Origin: Pseudomonas fluorescens
Lineage (GTDB): Bacteria > Pseudomonadota > Gammaproteobacteria > Pseudomonadales > Pseudomonadaceae
Assembly: GCF_001623525.1 (NCBI RefSeq)
Contig: NZ_CP015225.1
Coordinates: 5,778,501 to 5,842,500, forward strand
Length of the DNA stretch: 64,000 bases
Direction of reading: 5' to 3'
Position numbers and translations under genes: made by a program. The notes below the pieces were generated by a model, which saw nothing but the letters and a program-made list of their open reading frames with translations, was not told the DNA's origin and searched no databases. Position 1 is the stretch's first letter; each line of letters opens with the position of its first letter. Positions 30,198 to 39,419 of the stretch are shown piece after piece.

Positions 30198-31889
30198 TCA
30201 GAAAAACAGATCGACGCGGAAATACACCGGGCGTTCACGTTTTTCGATAATCCCCGGGCGTTCCAGTGAGCGGGCAAAACTCACGGAAGTTGCGAGGTTC
30301 TTGCCCCTGGCGTTGAACTCCAGGGCGTTACCGGTGAGGCGACCGCGCTCGTCGGGGTTCGAGGATCTTCCCTCGATCACCCCGACATCGTAGGCAAACG
30401 CCACTCCGTACTCCTGCAACAGCGGTTGCAGGGGCTGCCAGGTCACAGCTCGGCGCCAGCGCAACTGGTTACGCCAGTAACCGCCGCTGTCGCCGGTCAA
30501 AGTCTGGTCTTGCAGGCCACGTACCGAACTGACACCACCGAGGCTGATTCGTTGCGGGCTGTAGAGTTCATCTTCGCTGCGCTGACCCGTTGCAAGGCTG
30601 TCGAAGCTGAAGTTTTCACCCCATAAGCGGAACGGCTGCAGGTAGCTCAGGGTCAGGCTGTATTTGTTGTAGCGCGATTGGGGGCCATGGTGGGAGCTGT
30701 CCCGTTGGGCATCCAGCATGCCAATCCCCTGTTGCCAGCCGGCATCCAGGTTGATGAACGCCGAGCCGACGCGCCGACCATGGTTGAGGTTCAATTGGGT
30801 CTCGGTGATGGTCACGCTGGAGGTGTCGATGAAGTTATCGTCCACGTAGTTGCGTGTGCGCAGTTGGCTGAGGCCGAAACTGACGCCGGTCTTGCTCACG
30901 TTATCGCGATGCAGTACGCGCTCGGCGCGCAATGCGTGGTTCTTGCTGGTACCGTCATAACCGAATGTGTAGCCTTGGGCGTTGCCGCTGGCGCGGTAGA
31001 AGCTCTGGCTGTAGGCGTAATTGAAGGTCCACCAGCCGTAGGGCACGCTGTAATACAGGCTCTGATTGTCGGAGTGACGCCAGTGATCGCTGACCGCATC
31101 CTGATTGGCGCGCAGGCTCAATTGGTCGGCCAGGCCCAATGGGCTGTCCCAGTCCAGGCCCAGACCCATTTGCTGCTGGCCAGTGCTGCGGTCGCCGTCG
31201 TTGTTACGCGTGGCCGATACGCGCCAGGGTTTTTCACGCTCGCCCTTGAGGCCGATACGGCTGCCACCGACCTGCTCGCCTGGTGCCAGTTCGAGCTGGG
31301 CCTGACGGGACGGCAAGCGACTGAGCTGATCCACCAATTGTTCCAGTTCCCGCAGGTTCAGCGGCTCGCCGGTCTGACCGGGAAAAGTCATGGCCAATTC
31401 GCGAGGGGTGGCCAGGGCGGAGCTGTCGAAGCCTTCAAGTCGCCCTTCGACTACCACTATTTTCAACACGCCGCCCGACAGATCCTGCTGCGGCAGGTAG
31501 GCTCGCGTTGTGACGAAACCGCGCTCGAGATAGTGATGGGTCAAGGCTTTGAGCAAGGTATTGATCTGTCCGACCGACAGGCATTGGTTCTGATAGGGTT
31601 TGATCAACTGCTCGCGCATGCCCGCGTCTAGGTGGGCCGCGCCCTCAAGCTCGATGGTCTTGATGTCGAAGCAACGTTTGTCGTCGGGGGTGGCAGGGGC
31701 AGGCGCGGGCAAGGTCTTGCCGGGCAGTTGTTGGAGTTCGTCGAGGCGTTTTTGTTGTTCTTGCAGCAGCTGCTGCTGACGATCACGAATCAGATCGCGG
31801 TCACCAGGTGTTTGGATGGGCGCGGCATGGACCAGGGATGTAAACACCGCACAACAAGCCAAAACGTGCGTAACGCCAAAACGTGACAT
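30198..31889 (-). CDS. TpsB outer-membrane transporter (ShlB/FhaC/CdiB family)
   Basis: Exports the downstream TpsA across the outer membrane. 563 residues: signal peptide (about 1-22), N-terminal plug helix rich in Gln/Leu (about 30-55), POTRA-type domains (about 75-230; KRCFDIKTIELEGAAHLD), then a 16-strand beta-barrel. The loop-6 signature appears as SVRGLQDQTL (VRG at about 456). The chain ends in the aromatic FRVDLFF typical of outer-membrane barrels. The tpsA start is 35 bases beyond the stop, so tpsB-tpsA-lipoprotein form one operon. Confidence 0.95.
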   Translation of the reverse strand: MSRFGVTHVLACCAVFTSLVHAAPIQTPGDRDLIRDRQQQLLQEQQKRLDELQQLPGKTLPAPAPATPDDKRCFDIKTIELEGAAHLDAGMREQLIKPYQNQCLSVGQINTLLKALTHHYLERGFVTTRAYLPQQDLSGGVLKIVVVEGRLEGFDSSALATPRELAMTFPGQTGEPLNLRELEQLVDQLSRLPSRQAQLELAPGEQVGGSRIGLKGEREKPWRVSATRNNDGDRSTGQQQMGLGLDWDSPLGLADQLSLRANQDAVSDHWRHSDNQSLYYSVPYGWWTFNYAYSQSFYRASGNAQGYTFGYDGTSKNHALRAERVLHRDNVSKTGVSFGLSQLRTRNYVDDNFIDTSSVTITETQLNLNHGRRVGSAFINLDAGWQQGIGMLDAQRDSSHHGPQSRYNKYSLTLSYLQPFRLWGENFSFDSLATGQRSEDELYSPQRISLGGVSSVRGLQDQTLTGDSGGYWRNQLRWRRAVTWQPLQPLLQEYGVAFAYDVGVIEGRSSNPDERGRLTGNALEFNARGKNLATSVSFARSLERPGIIEKRERPVYFRVDLFF

Positions 31890-32224
31890 GCCTTCATTCC
31901 CTTGAATGGCTAACTGCGGCGGATGCCGGCGGTTGTTTCAGGCGAATAAGAAGTCCCTGTCGCCTGGCGAAAACGATGGGCATCTTAAGTGGTAACGCTT
32001 CCTGTCTTGAAAAATTACTTGTAAATCCGACGAGCGGTAGTTGCCAGGTCATTTTTTGATGATGGCACTTTGCTTTATCTGACGTGGCCTTGCGCAAGGT
32101 GCTGGCCTGGTTGGGGGATCAGCAAATGCCTGCGAAATAAACCCCGTGACTGATAACCTGTTGCAGAACCGGCCTGGGCTTTTCCAGTCTTATCATCAGG
32201 CCCTGAACCGTTGTGAGGAATTTC
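31890..32224. other. Divergent promoter region, tps operon versus DUF6515 gene
   Basis: 335 bases without a gene. On the minus strand TTCAAG (32011-32006) and TAAGAT (31987-31982), 18 bases apart, form a fair sigma-70 promoter for tpsB, about 90 bases before its start. Sequence around 32,000-32,080 is clearly more AT-rich than the genome average. No REP is present. Operators were not identified. Confidence 0.35.
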
Positions 32225-33235
32225 ATGAAGTCGCGCATCTGGCGTTTGGCAGGTGTTGGTCTGTTGTGGGCAAGTGTCAGTGCGCAGGGAATGGCCGACG
32301 ATCAGCAAAACCGTGGCGGACCGGACGGCGGTCGTGGTCAGGACGGGCGCGATGGCAGCGGCCAGGGTTATTCGGGCCAGCCGCGGCCACAGAACAACGA
32401 AATCATTCGTGGCGACAACAGTCGTCAGTTCGAGGTCAAGCCACTGCCGCAATATCAGGGCGGCCAGTCGTATAACCGTCCGCCTCAAGACCCCAACGGT
32501 CCCGGCCGTCCACAGCAGCAACCCGGCAATAACCTGCCGATACAGGGCCGGCCCGACAGCGTGACCCAGACTCAGGAACCGCGACCGGGTTACTACCGCG
32601 ATATCCCGCGCCGCAGCGATGGCTATCCGAACGGCGGGCCACGCCCAGGTCATGACAATCGCCCCGACCAGCAATGGTCCGGCCGGCCGAGCGGTCATGG
32701 CACCGGCTGGGGCCCGGGACCGCAATATCGCCCAGGTTATGTGATCGACCGGTTCCCGGACCGCAACTACCGCGTACCTTATCGTGGCCATGACTATTTC
32801 TACTCGGGCGGCTACTGGTATCGCCCGCAAGGGCCGCGCTATGTCGTGGTCGCGCCGCCACGGGGCATCCGTACCCGGTATCTGCCGGATTACGCTCGGG
32901 AGGTGTGGATCGGCAGTTCGCTGTTCTTTCTTGCCGCCGGCGCCTATTACATCTACGAAGCCAACACCCAGGATTACGTCGTGGTCGATGCGCCGGTCGC
33001 CAACCCGCAGCCGCAACCCCAAGGCAACAGTTTCGATGTGGTGGCGTATCCGGCCAACGGCCAGTCGCCCGAGCAGGTCAACCAGGACGGGTACGATTGC
33101 TATCGCTGGGCGGTGCAACAGAGCGGGTTCGATCCGCGCAACTACACCTACCCGCCGGCTCCGGAAGTGGTGCAGACCTATCGCCAAGCCCAGGGCAGTT
33201 GCTTGAGCAGTCGTGGGTATCAGGTGACTTATTGA
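32225..33235 (+). CDS. DUF6515 family exported protein
   Basis: 336 residues with a signal peptide (about 1-24, ending SAQGMA). A long low-complexity segment rich in Gly, Pro, Gln, Asp and Arg follows (about 25-185), then the DUF6515 core: a tyrosine-rich strand region RVPYRGHDYFYSGGYWYRPQGPRYVVV, ARYLPDYAREVWIGSSLFFLAAGAYYIYEANTQDYVVVDAP-like motifs with one hydrophobic segment, and a C-terminal YDCYRWAVQQSGFDP domain with paired cysteines. ATG 32225 has GAGGA five bases upstream; an in-frame GTG at 32213 is weaker. Probably an envelope protein; function unknown. Confidence 0.85.
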   Translation: MKSRIWRLAGVGLLWASVSAQGMADDQQNRGGPDGGRGQDGRDGSGQGYSGQPRPQNNEIIRGDNSRQFEVKPLPQYQGGQSYNRPPQDPNGPGRPQQQPGNNLPIQGRPDSVTQTQEPRPGYYRDIPRRSDGYPNGGPRPGHDNRPDQQWSGRPSGHGTGWGPGPQYRPGYVIDRFPDRNYRVPYRGHDYFYSGGYWYRPQGPRYVVVAPPRGIRTRYLPDYAREVWIGSSLFFLAAGAYYIYEANTQDYVVVDAPVANPQPQPQGNSFDVVAYPANGQSPEQVNQDGYDCYRWAVQQSGFDPRNYTYPPAPEVVQTYRQAQGSCLSSRGYQVTY

Positions 33236-33271
33236 ATCTCCATAACCGAATCAGAGTCGGACACTTGCTTC

Positions 33272-33405
33272 TGTGGCGAGGGGATTTATCCCCGCTGGAC
33301 TGCGCAGCAGTCCCAAAAAGCAGTTGATTCGATCTGTCTGGCAGACCGAGTGGTGAGGTTTCAGGGCTGCTGCGCAGCCCAACGGGGATAAATCCCCTCG
33401 CCACG
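33272..33405. repeat. REPIN (GGGGATTTATCCCC-type)
   Basis: Arms TGTGGCGAGGGGATTTATCC and complement ending CTCGCCACG, one outer base changed. Inner hairpin GGACTGCGCAGCAGTCC. It lies between the convergent DUF6515 and fieF genes. Confidence 0.88.
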
Positions 33406-33419
33406 TTCTGTGTTCGGCA

Positions 33420-34313
33420 TCAAGCGTTGGCGCGCTTCACCACTTCCGACGGATCGGCATGAACCAGCACTTCAGCCTTTGGGTAAGCACGATGGATCGC
33501 ATCGGCGGCCTGGTCACTGATGCCGTGGGCCACTGACAGGGTCAGTTCCCCCGGCAGTTCCAGGTGCAACTGCACGAACCAGTGGTTACCGGAAATCCGC
33601 GTGCGCAGGTCATGGGCGCCCACGACGCCCGGCACGGCACAGGCCAGTTCCAGCATGTGCTGGCTGACGTCGGGCGGCAGTTCCTGATCCATCAGTACGG
33701 CGAAACTTTCCCGGGCGATCTGGACGGCGCTCCACAGAATGTAAATGGCGATCCCCAGGCCGAACCAGGCGTCCAGTTGATACCAGCCAAACCCGGCCAG
33801 CACCAGCGCCACCAGGATGCTGCCGTTGAGCAACAAGTCGGAGCGATAGTGCAGCGAGTCGGCACGCACGGCGTTGGAACCGGTGGCGCGGATGACCCGA
33901 TGCTGCAACGCCAGCAGCGCCAGGGTCAGCCCGAGGGAAAATACGATCACCCCGACGCTCAGCCAGGGGGCATCCACCGGCACCGGGTTTTTCAGCCGCT
34001 CGAAAGCCTGCAAGGCAATCAATAAGGCACTGCCGCCGATAAACAGCGCCTGGGCCATGCCGGCCAGGGATTCGGCCTTGCCATGGCCGTAACGATGATC
34101 ATCATCGGCGGGGCGCAGGGCGTAATGCACCGCCAGCAGATTGAGCAGCGAGGTGACGCCGTCCAATGCCGAGTCGGTCAGGCCGGCAAGCATGCTCACC
34201 GAGCCGCTCAGCCACCAGGCCAGCGCCTTGGCGACGACCAGGATGAGCGCCACGGCCACCGAAGCCCGGGTGGCCAGGCGCAGCAGGCGGGCGTGTTCGG
34301 TGCTGGTGGTCAT
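33420..34313 (-). CDS. fieF: Cation diffusion facilitator (FieF-type metal efflux)
   Basis: Proton-coupled exporter of Fe/Zn/other divalent metals in the inner membrane. 297 residues with six membrane helices (about 15-205) and a cytoplasmic ferredoxin-like dimerisation domain (about 210-295). Helix II has the metal motif SMLAGLTDSALDG and the adjoining DDDHRYGHGKAESLAGM; helix V contains the DALFG-equivalent YQLDAWFGLGIA. C-terminal RTRISGNHWFVQLHLELPG with later histidines is typical. Start at 34313. It follows the small lipoprotein gene by 28 bases, likely in one transcript. Confidence 0.92.
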   Translation of the reverse strand: MTTSTEHARLLRLATRASVAVALILVVAKALAWWLSGSVSMLAGLTDSALDGVTSLLNLLAVHYALRPADDDHRYGHGKAESLAGMAQALFIGGSALLIALQAFERLKNPVPVDAPWLSVGVIVFSLGLTLALLALQHRVIRATGSNAVRADSLHYRSDLLLNGSILVALVLAGFGWYQLDAWFGLGIAIYILWSAVQIARESFAVLMDQELPPDVSQHMLELACAVPGVVGAHDLRTRISGNHWFVQLHLELPGELTLSVAHGISDQAADAIHRAYPKAEVLVHADPSEVVKRANA

Positions 34314-34341
34314 GGCGCGGTCGTTCCTTCAGTAGCGCTTG

Positions 34342-34761
34342 TCATGCGGCGGGCTTGAGGCCGAGGGCGGCCAGTTGTTGCGCGCTGCCCTTGTGCTGGA
34401 TCAGCCGAGGATCGTCCAGCGGGAAGCTGCGGCCCAGTTCGCGTTCCAGGATCGCCTGCAACACGTGGTTATTGACGGTGCCGTCGGGGTTGATGGCCGG
34501 CTTGAGTTTTTCTGGCTCGATCTGGACGCTTTTGCCCGGCTCGAAGTAAATGGCGCCGGTGGCGAAGTCCACCGCGAAGGCGATCAGGCCGGGGATGATG
34601 TAGAACAGCAGGCCGACGGCATCGAGGGCGGCAATCGCCGGGTCGATCTTGCCGTCGATCTGGCCGCGACGGTCCGGGTAGAAGATCGAGCCACAGGCGC
34701 TGATTTGAGTCAGCAGGGCGGCGACCAGGACGCCACCGATCACGCGAAAGGGAATACGCAT
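34342..34761 (-). CDS. Small conserved lipoprotein
   Basis: 139 residues. Signal peptide with a lipobox at about residues 20-23 (QISAC; acylated Cys23), then GSIFYPDRRGQIDGKIDPAIAALDAVGLLFYIIPGLIAFAVDF, a partly hydrophobic segment, and a soluble C-terminal part. The CGSI..P..G start and following hydrophobic stretch recall YceK/YidQ-type lipoproteins, but the match is not close enough to assign. Such proteins are sometimes mislabelled as polynucleotide phosphorylase in databases; nothing here supports that. ATG 34761 chosen because it begins the signal peptide. It is divergent from hrpB and upstream of fieF. Confidence 0.75.
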   Translation of the reverse strand: MRIPFRVIGGVLVAALLTQISACGSIFYPDRRGQIDGKIDPAIAALDAVGLLFYIIPGLIAFAVDFATGAIYFEPGKSVQIEPEKLKPAINPDGTVNNHVLQAILERELGRSFPLDDPRLIQHKGSAQQLAALGLKPAA

Positions 34762-34856
34762 AGCAATCTCCTGAACAGGTAAAGGCGTTGCTGGTTGGAG
34801 TCCAGACCACGCTAAACAGTTCGCCGTTATACTCGGCCCTCTGTTTTGGAGCCAGC

Positions 34857-37373
34857 ATGATTTCTTTGCCGATTGATGAAGTTTTACCCGCCCTGCGTCA
34901 AGCCTTGGCATCGCGCCACGAAGCCGTGCTCGAAGCGCCGCCTGGTGCCGGTAAAACCACCCGTGTTCCCCTGGCCTTGCTGAACGAGCCCTGGCTGGCC
35001 GGGCAGACCATCCTGATGCTCGAACCCCGGCGCCTGGCGGCACGGGCGGCGGCCGAGCGACTGGCCAGCGAGCTTAAGGAAAAGGTCGGTGAAACCGTCG
35101 GCTACCGGATTCGCCTCGACAGCAAGGTCGGCCCCAAGACCCGCATTGAAGTGGTCACCGAAGGCATCCTCACCCGGCGCTTGCAGGACGACCCGGCGCT
35201 GGAAGGCGTAGGGCTGCTGATTTTCGATGAATTCCATGAGCGCAGTCTCGACGCCGACCTGGCCCTGGCCTTGAGCCTCAACGGTCGGGAGCTGTTTCGC
35301 GAAGACCAACCGCTGAAGATCCTGCTGATGTCCGCCACCCTGGAAGGTGAGCGCCTGGCCGGGTTGCTGGACAATGCGCCAATCCTGCGCAGCGAAGGCC
35401 GCATGTTCCCGGTGACGGTGCGCTGGGGCCGGCCGTTCCAGCCCGGCGAGTTCATCGAGCCGCGGTTGGTGCAGACCGTGCTGGAAGCACTGCACGATGA
35501 AACCGGCAGCGTCTTGGTGTTCTTGCCCGGGCAGGCGGAGATTCGCCGGGTCCATCAGCAACTGGCCGAGGCCTTGGGCGAGGGCGGCAATGTGTTGCTC
35601 TGTCCGCTGCACGGTGAACTGGACCTCGCCGCTCAGCGCGCTGCCATCGACCCCGCGCCGCCCGGCCAGCGCAAAGTGGTGCTGGCCACCAACATCGCCG
35701 AAACCAGCCTGACCATCAATGGCGTGCGGGTGGTGATCGACGCCGGACTGGCCCGGGTGCCGCGTTTCGACCCGGGCAGCGGCATGACCCGGCTCGACAC
35801 CCAGCGCATTTCCCGAGCCAGCGCCACCCAGCGGGCCGGTCGGGCCGGGCGTCTGGAGCCTGGTGTCTGCTATCGATTGTGGTCCGAAGACCAGCATGAA
35901 CAATTGGCCGCCTATGGCAGCGCGGAGATTCTGTCGGCGGATCTGGCCGGATTGGCCCTGCAGTTGGGCCGCTGGGGCGTGACGCCGGCGCAATTGGTCT
36001 GGCTCGACATCCCGCCCACCGCCGCCTATGCCCAGGCCCAGGATCTGCTGCAACGCCTCGGCGCGCTGGAGGGCGAGCAACTGACCCGCCACGGCCAGGC
36101 CATGGCCGAGCTGCCGGCCCATCCGCGTATCGCTCATCTGTTGTTGCGCGGTCAGGCGCTGGGGCTGGCGGACATGGCCTGCAACGTCGCCGCACTGTTG
36201 GGCGAGCGCGATATTCTGCGCGGCGCCGGCGCGGATCTGCACAGTCGCCTGGCCTTGCTGTCCGGTGAAGAACGAGCAGCGCGCGGTGCCCAGGGCGGGG
36301 TGCAGCGGGCACGACAACTGGCCCGGCAATATCGCGGCTATTTACGAGGCAAGGCCGAAGAAGCCGTCGCCGATCCCGATCACCCGCGCTGGCTCGGTGC
36401 GTTGCTGGCGTTGGCCTATCCGGACCGCGTCGCCCAGCAGCGCCGCCCCGGCGGCGCTGAATATCGTTTGGCCAACGGCCGTGCGGCGCTGTTTGCCGAG
36501 GCTGACAGCCTGATGAAGCAAGCGTGGCTGGTGATCGCCGACCTGGGCAGCCGCCAGGGGCAGCGGGAAGAACGGATCTACTTGGCGACGGATTTCGACC
36601 CGGCACTGTTCGACTCGGTATTGGCCGAGCAGGTGCATACGGTGGATCAATTGGATTGGGACGAGCGCGAAGGCGTGCTGCGCGCCGAGCGCCAGCGCAA
36701 GGTTGGCGAACTGGTGCTCAGCCGCGAACCGCTGACCGGCCTGGATGAGTCTGCCCGTAGCCAGGCCCTGGTGAACCTGGTGCGGCGCAAGGGCCTGGAA
36801 TTATTGCCCTGGACCCCGGAACTGCGGCAATGGCAGGCGCGGGTGGCGCTGCTGCGTCGCCTGGACCTGGACGCCAAGGGCGAGAGCCAATGGCCGGATG
36901 TCAGCGATAGTGCCTTGCTGGGCAGCCTCGAACATTGGTTGATGCCGTATCTGGGCCGAGTCTCGCGCCTCAGCCATTTCGCCAACCTGGACCTGTCGAG
37001 CGTCGTCCACAACCTGTTGCCCTGGCCGTTGCCGCAACGCTTGGACGAACTGGCGCCGCACCATCTGAGCGTGCCCTCGGGCTCGTCGATCCGCCTGGAC
37101 TACAGCGAGCATCCGCCGATCCTGGCGGTGCGCTTGCAGGAGCTCTTCGGCCTGGCCGACACCCCGCGCATCGCTGGCGGGCGGCAGGTGGTCAAGCTGC
37201 ACCTGCTGTCACCGGCACGCCGACCGGTGCAGGTGACCCAGGACCTGGCGAACTTCTGGCGCAGCACCTACGCCGAGGTGAAGAAGGACCTCAAGGGGCG
37301 CTACCCCAAGCATTACTGGCCGGATGATCCGCTGGTGGCGGAGGCGACGGCGCGGGTCAAGCCGCGTAAGTGA
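34857..37373 (+). CDS. hrpB: ATP-dependent RNA helicase HrpB
   Basis: DEAH-type helicase, 838 residues, slightly longer than E. coli HrpB (about 810-820). Motif I is EAPPGAGKTTRVPLALL (about 24-40), motif II DEFHER (about 125-130), motif III SATLEG, motif V TNIAETSLTINGVRVVID and motif VI QRAGRAGRLEPGVCYRLW. HA2 and the HrpB-specific C-terminal domain follow, ending in the family pattern DLANFWRSTYAEVKKDLKGRYPKHYWPDDP. ATG 34857 gives the usual MISLPIDEVLPAL. It stands alone, divergent from the lipoprotein gene. Confidence 0.96.
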   Translation: MISLPIDEVLPALRQALASRHEAVLEAPPGAGKTTRVPLALLNEPWLAGQTILMLEPRRLAARAAAERLASELKEKVGETVGYRIRLDSKVGPKTRIEVVTEGILTRRLQDDPALEGVGLLIFDEFHERSLDADLALALSLNGRELFREDQPLKILLMSATLEGERLAGLLDNAPILRSEGRMFPVTVRWGRPFQPGEFIEPRLVQTVLEALHDETGSVLVFLPGQAEIRRVHQQLAEALGEGGNVLLCPLHGELDLAAQRAAIDPAPPGQRKVVLATNIAETSLTINGVRVVIDAGLARVPRFDPGSGMTRLDTQRISRASATQRAGRAGRLEPGVCYRLWSEDQHEQLAAYGSAEILSADLAGLALQLGRWGVTPAQLVWLDIPPTAAYAQAQDLLQRLGALEGEQLTRHGQAMAELPAHPRIAHLLLRGQALGLADMACNVAALLGERDILRGAGADLHSRLALLSGEERAARGAQGGVQRARQLARQYRGYLRGKAEEAVADPDHPRWLGALLALAYPDRVAQQRRPGGAEYRLANGRAALFAEADSLMKQAWLVIADLGSRQGQREERIYLATDFDPALFDSVLAEQVHTVDQLDWDEREGVLRAERQRKVGELVLSREPLTGLDESARSQALVNLVRRKGLELLPWTPELRQWQARVALLRRLDLDAKGESQWPDVSDSALLGSLEHWLMPYLGRVSRLSHFANLDLSSVVHNLLPWPLPQRLDELAPHHLSVPSGSSIRLDYSEHPPILAVRLQELFGLADTPRIAGGRQVVKLHLLSPARRPVQVTQDLANFWRSTYAEVKKDLKGRYPKHYWPDDPLVAEATARVKPRK

Positions 37374-37412
37374 GCTGATTGCGCCACAGATCCATTCGGT
37401 GATGACTTCAGA

Positions 37413-38492
37413 TCAAGGCGCAGCCGGCAATAAAAACCGCGCAATCACCGGCAAGTGATCGGAGATGCGCAAGGTATCGTCCTGTCGCACCTGGGCTTCG
37501 ACCCGCTTGATGCGCGGGCTGTAGAAGAGGTAGTCGACAGTACGGTCGGGGCCGTTGAGGCCGGGGTCGTTCGGGTAGTGGGTCAGCCAGTGTGCGCGGT
37601 CGATGCCGCTGGCCTCGTTGTTGGTGGGGATCATCGGGTATTTGTCCCACAACAGGTGCAAGGGGCTGTCGGCGGAGTAGGGCGTGCGTTGCTCGGACGG
37701 CAGGCGCCGGTACTGGCCCAGGGGCAGTAGGTTGAAGTCGCCGCCGATCAGCCAGGGTGTGCCAGCGGATTCGAATTTATCCAAGGCCTTGGCCACGGCG
37801 GTGATTTGTCTGGGCAGGGTTTCGTCCGGCTCGGTGGCCCGTTCCAGATGGGTGTTGAGCACCGCCAGTTGACCGCCGCCGCTCAGCGACAGATAGCTCA
37901 CCAACAAGGCATTTTTGGGCTGGAACTGACGGCTGATGATGTTGGCGTCTGCCATCGGCAGTTGTACCCGTTCGGCATGGTCGATGCGGTAGCGACTCAG
38001 GGTCGCCAGTTGCCGGCCGACGCTGCCGAAGATGTGTGGATCGGGGGTGAAGTCGGCCTTCCAGTCGAAAGTGCTGGTGCCGCACGGATAGAGGTCAGCC
38101 AGCCGCTCCTGCAACAGCTTGAGCTGGTCCTGGTAATCGCTGGCCTTGGCGCCCTTGTCCAGTTCCTGGAGCAGCACGACGTCCGGTTGCTCATCGCGGA
38201 TGACCCGTGCCACTTCGTCGAGGCTGAAGGCCATGTCTTCCAGGGTCGGGCTTTCATCGTTGCCCTGGGCCAGGTCGTGCCAGAACACGTAGCGTTTGCC
38301 GGCGAGGAACTGCACGTTCCAGGTCATCACCTTCAAGGCCTGGCCGGGCACCAGCGGTGCTGCGTTGGCGGTGCAACTGACCGGCAAGGTTTCCCGGGGT
38401 TGTGGCCGCCAGGTCAGGCCGTAGATCGACAGGGCGGCCAGGCTGAGGATCAACAGCAGGCCCAGCAAGGTGTAGCGCAGTAGACGGGTCAT
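37413..38492 (-). CDS. Membrane-anchored endonuclease/exonuclease/phosphatase family protein
   Basis: 359 residues. One N-terminal membrane helix (about 5-25), then a DNase I-like EEP domain with all metal and catalytic blocks: KVMTWNVQFL (Asn), VVLLQELDKG (Glu), GGDFNLLPLGQY (Asp and Asn), SGIDRAHWLTHYPN and ISDHLPVIARF (Asp-His at the end). The substrate may be nucleic acid, phosphoinositide-like or another phosphodiester; the sequence cannot decide. The start at 38492 places the helix first. The gene precedes hrpB convergently by 39 bases and follows the yciC-like gene by about 90. Confidence 0.88.
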   Translation of the reverse strand: MTRLLRYTLLGLLLILSLAALSIYGLTWRPQPRETLPVSCTANAAPLVPGQALKVMTWNVQFLAGKRYVFWHDLAQGNDESPTLEDMAFSLDEVARVIRDEQPDVVLLQELDKGAKASDYQDQLKLLQERLADLYPCGTSTFDWKADFTPDPHIFGSVGRQLATLSRYRIDHAERVQLPMADANIISRQFQPKNALLVSYLSLSGGGQLAVLNTHLERATEPDETLPRQITAVAKALDKFESAGTPWLIGGDFNLLPLGQYRRLPSEQRTPYSADSPLHLLWDKYPMIPTNNEASGIDRAHWLTHYPNDPGLNGPDRTVDYLFYSPRIKRVEAQVRQDDTLRISDHLPVIARFLLPAAP

Positions 38493-38582
38493 GGCTCGGC
38501 TTATGGGCGAAACGCGAAAGTGCTCCCGAGCATAACCGAGAGCGGTTCTCAAGCCCAAGCCCAGGGCCTTCGCAGTGTGCGA

Positions 38583-39245
38583 TCAGCGGTTGTCAGGCTT
38601 GGCTTCGATCAACATGAACATGCGGAACAGCACCACGCTGGTGAACAGTTGCAAGAAGCTGTGAACGCTTTCGATCAGCAAACTGAGCAAAGGATTCTGG
38701 GGCGGCGGGTACACCGAGACGCTGACCCCCTTGAGCAGCCACAGCGGGCCCATCACACAGAGGATGCACAGCAGGATCCGCCAGAAGTTGCCGCGGGACA
38801 TGTTCAGGCTTTCCTTCATCGCCGCCAGGGGAGGCAGTCCCCTGAGGACCAACAGATATTCACTGAAGGCCAGGGTCACCATTAGCCATAAGCCCGGCAG
38901 GAAATACAACGATAGCCCCACCAGGATCAACAGCGTGTTGAGCGCCGTCAGCAAGGCAAAGCGTGGCCACAGGGTGAGGGCCGTTGCGAGCAGGTCACGG
39001 GTGCGTGGTGCTTCACCGCGGCTGCGGGCGTCGAGGAACAGGATCAACGCGGCGGTGTACAAGGGGTACACCAGCAGCCCGACGATCACGCTGTAGCCGG
39101 GGAAACCCTCGGGGCCGACGGCGCTGTCCACGCCTTGCTGCAGCAACGCCTCGAGTATGACCAGCGGCAGGCACAGCTGGGCGATTCGGCCCAGATGGCG
39201 CTTGAAGAAATACAAAGAGTCGCGCAGCACGTCAAACGGATTCAT
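38583..39245 (-). CDS. YciC-family (UPF0259) inner-membrane protein
   Basis: 220 residues with five or six hydrophobic segments and the YciC pattern: N-terminal VLRDSLYFFKRHLGRIAQLCLPLVIL, a central LSLYFLPGLWLMVTLAFSEYLLVLRGLPPLAAMKESLNMSRGNFWRI segment, and a C-terminal LFTSVVLFRMFM. The start is ATG 39245 (MNPFDVLRDS), as in family members; the upstream frame to 39308 lacks support. Physiological role unknown. Confidence 0.88.
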   Translation of the reverse strand: MNPFDVLRDSLYFFKRHLGRIAQLCLPLVILEALLQQGVDSAVGPEGFPGYSVIVGLLVYPLYTAALILFLDARSRGEAPRTRDLLATALTLWPRFALLTALNTLLILVGLSLYFLPGLWLMVTLAFSEYLLVLRGLPPLAAMKESLNMSRGNFWRILLCILCVMGPLWLLKGVSVSVYPPPQNPLLSLLIESVHSFLQLFTSVVLFRMFMLIEAKPDNR

Positions 39246-39419
39246 GAGTCGGTATCGCAGTTCAAAAGCGGTCCGACACTTTAACCGATCAGGCGCCCGC
39301 ACAAGCAAACGTAAACATCAGGTAAAGACCATTGAAAGCTTTGCGACGAGCCCCATTACTGGTGGGCACTGGTCTTCAGGACCGGAATGGTATCTACCCG
39401 GCAATCTAATGAGGTCGCC

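Noticed and set aside
34342-34761. Annotation of the small lipoprotein as polyribonucleotide nucleotidyltransferase, a label seen for similar proteins.
   Set aside because: 139 residues with a lipobox and none of the PNPase domains.
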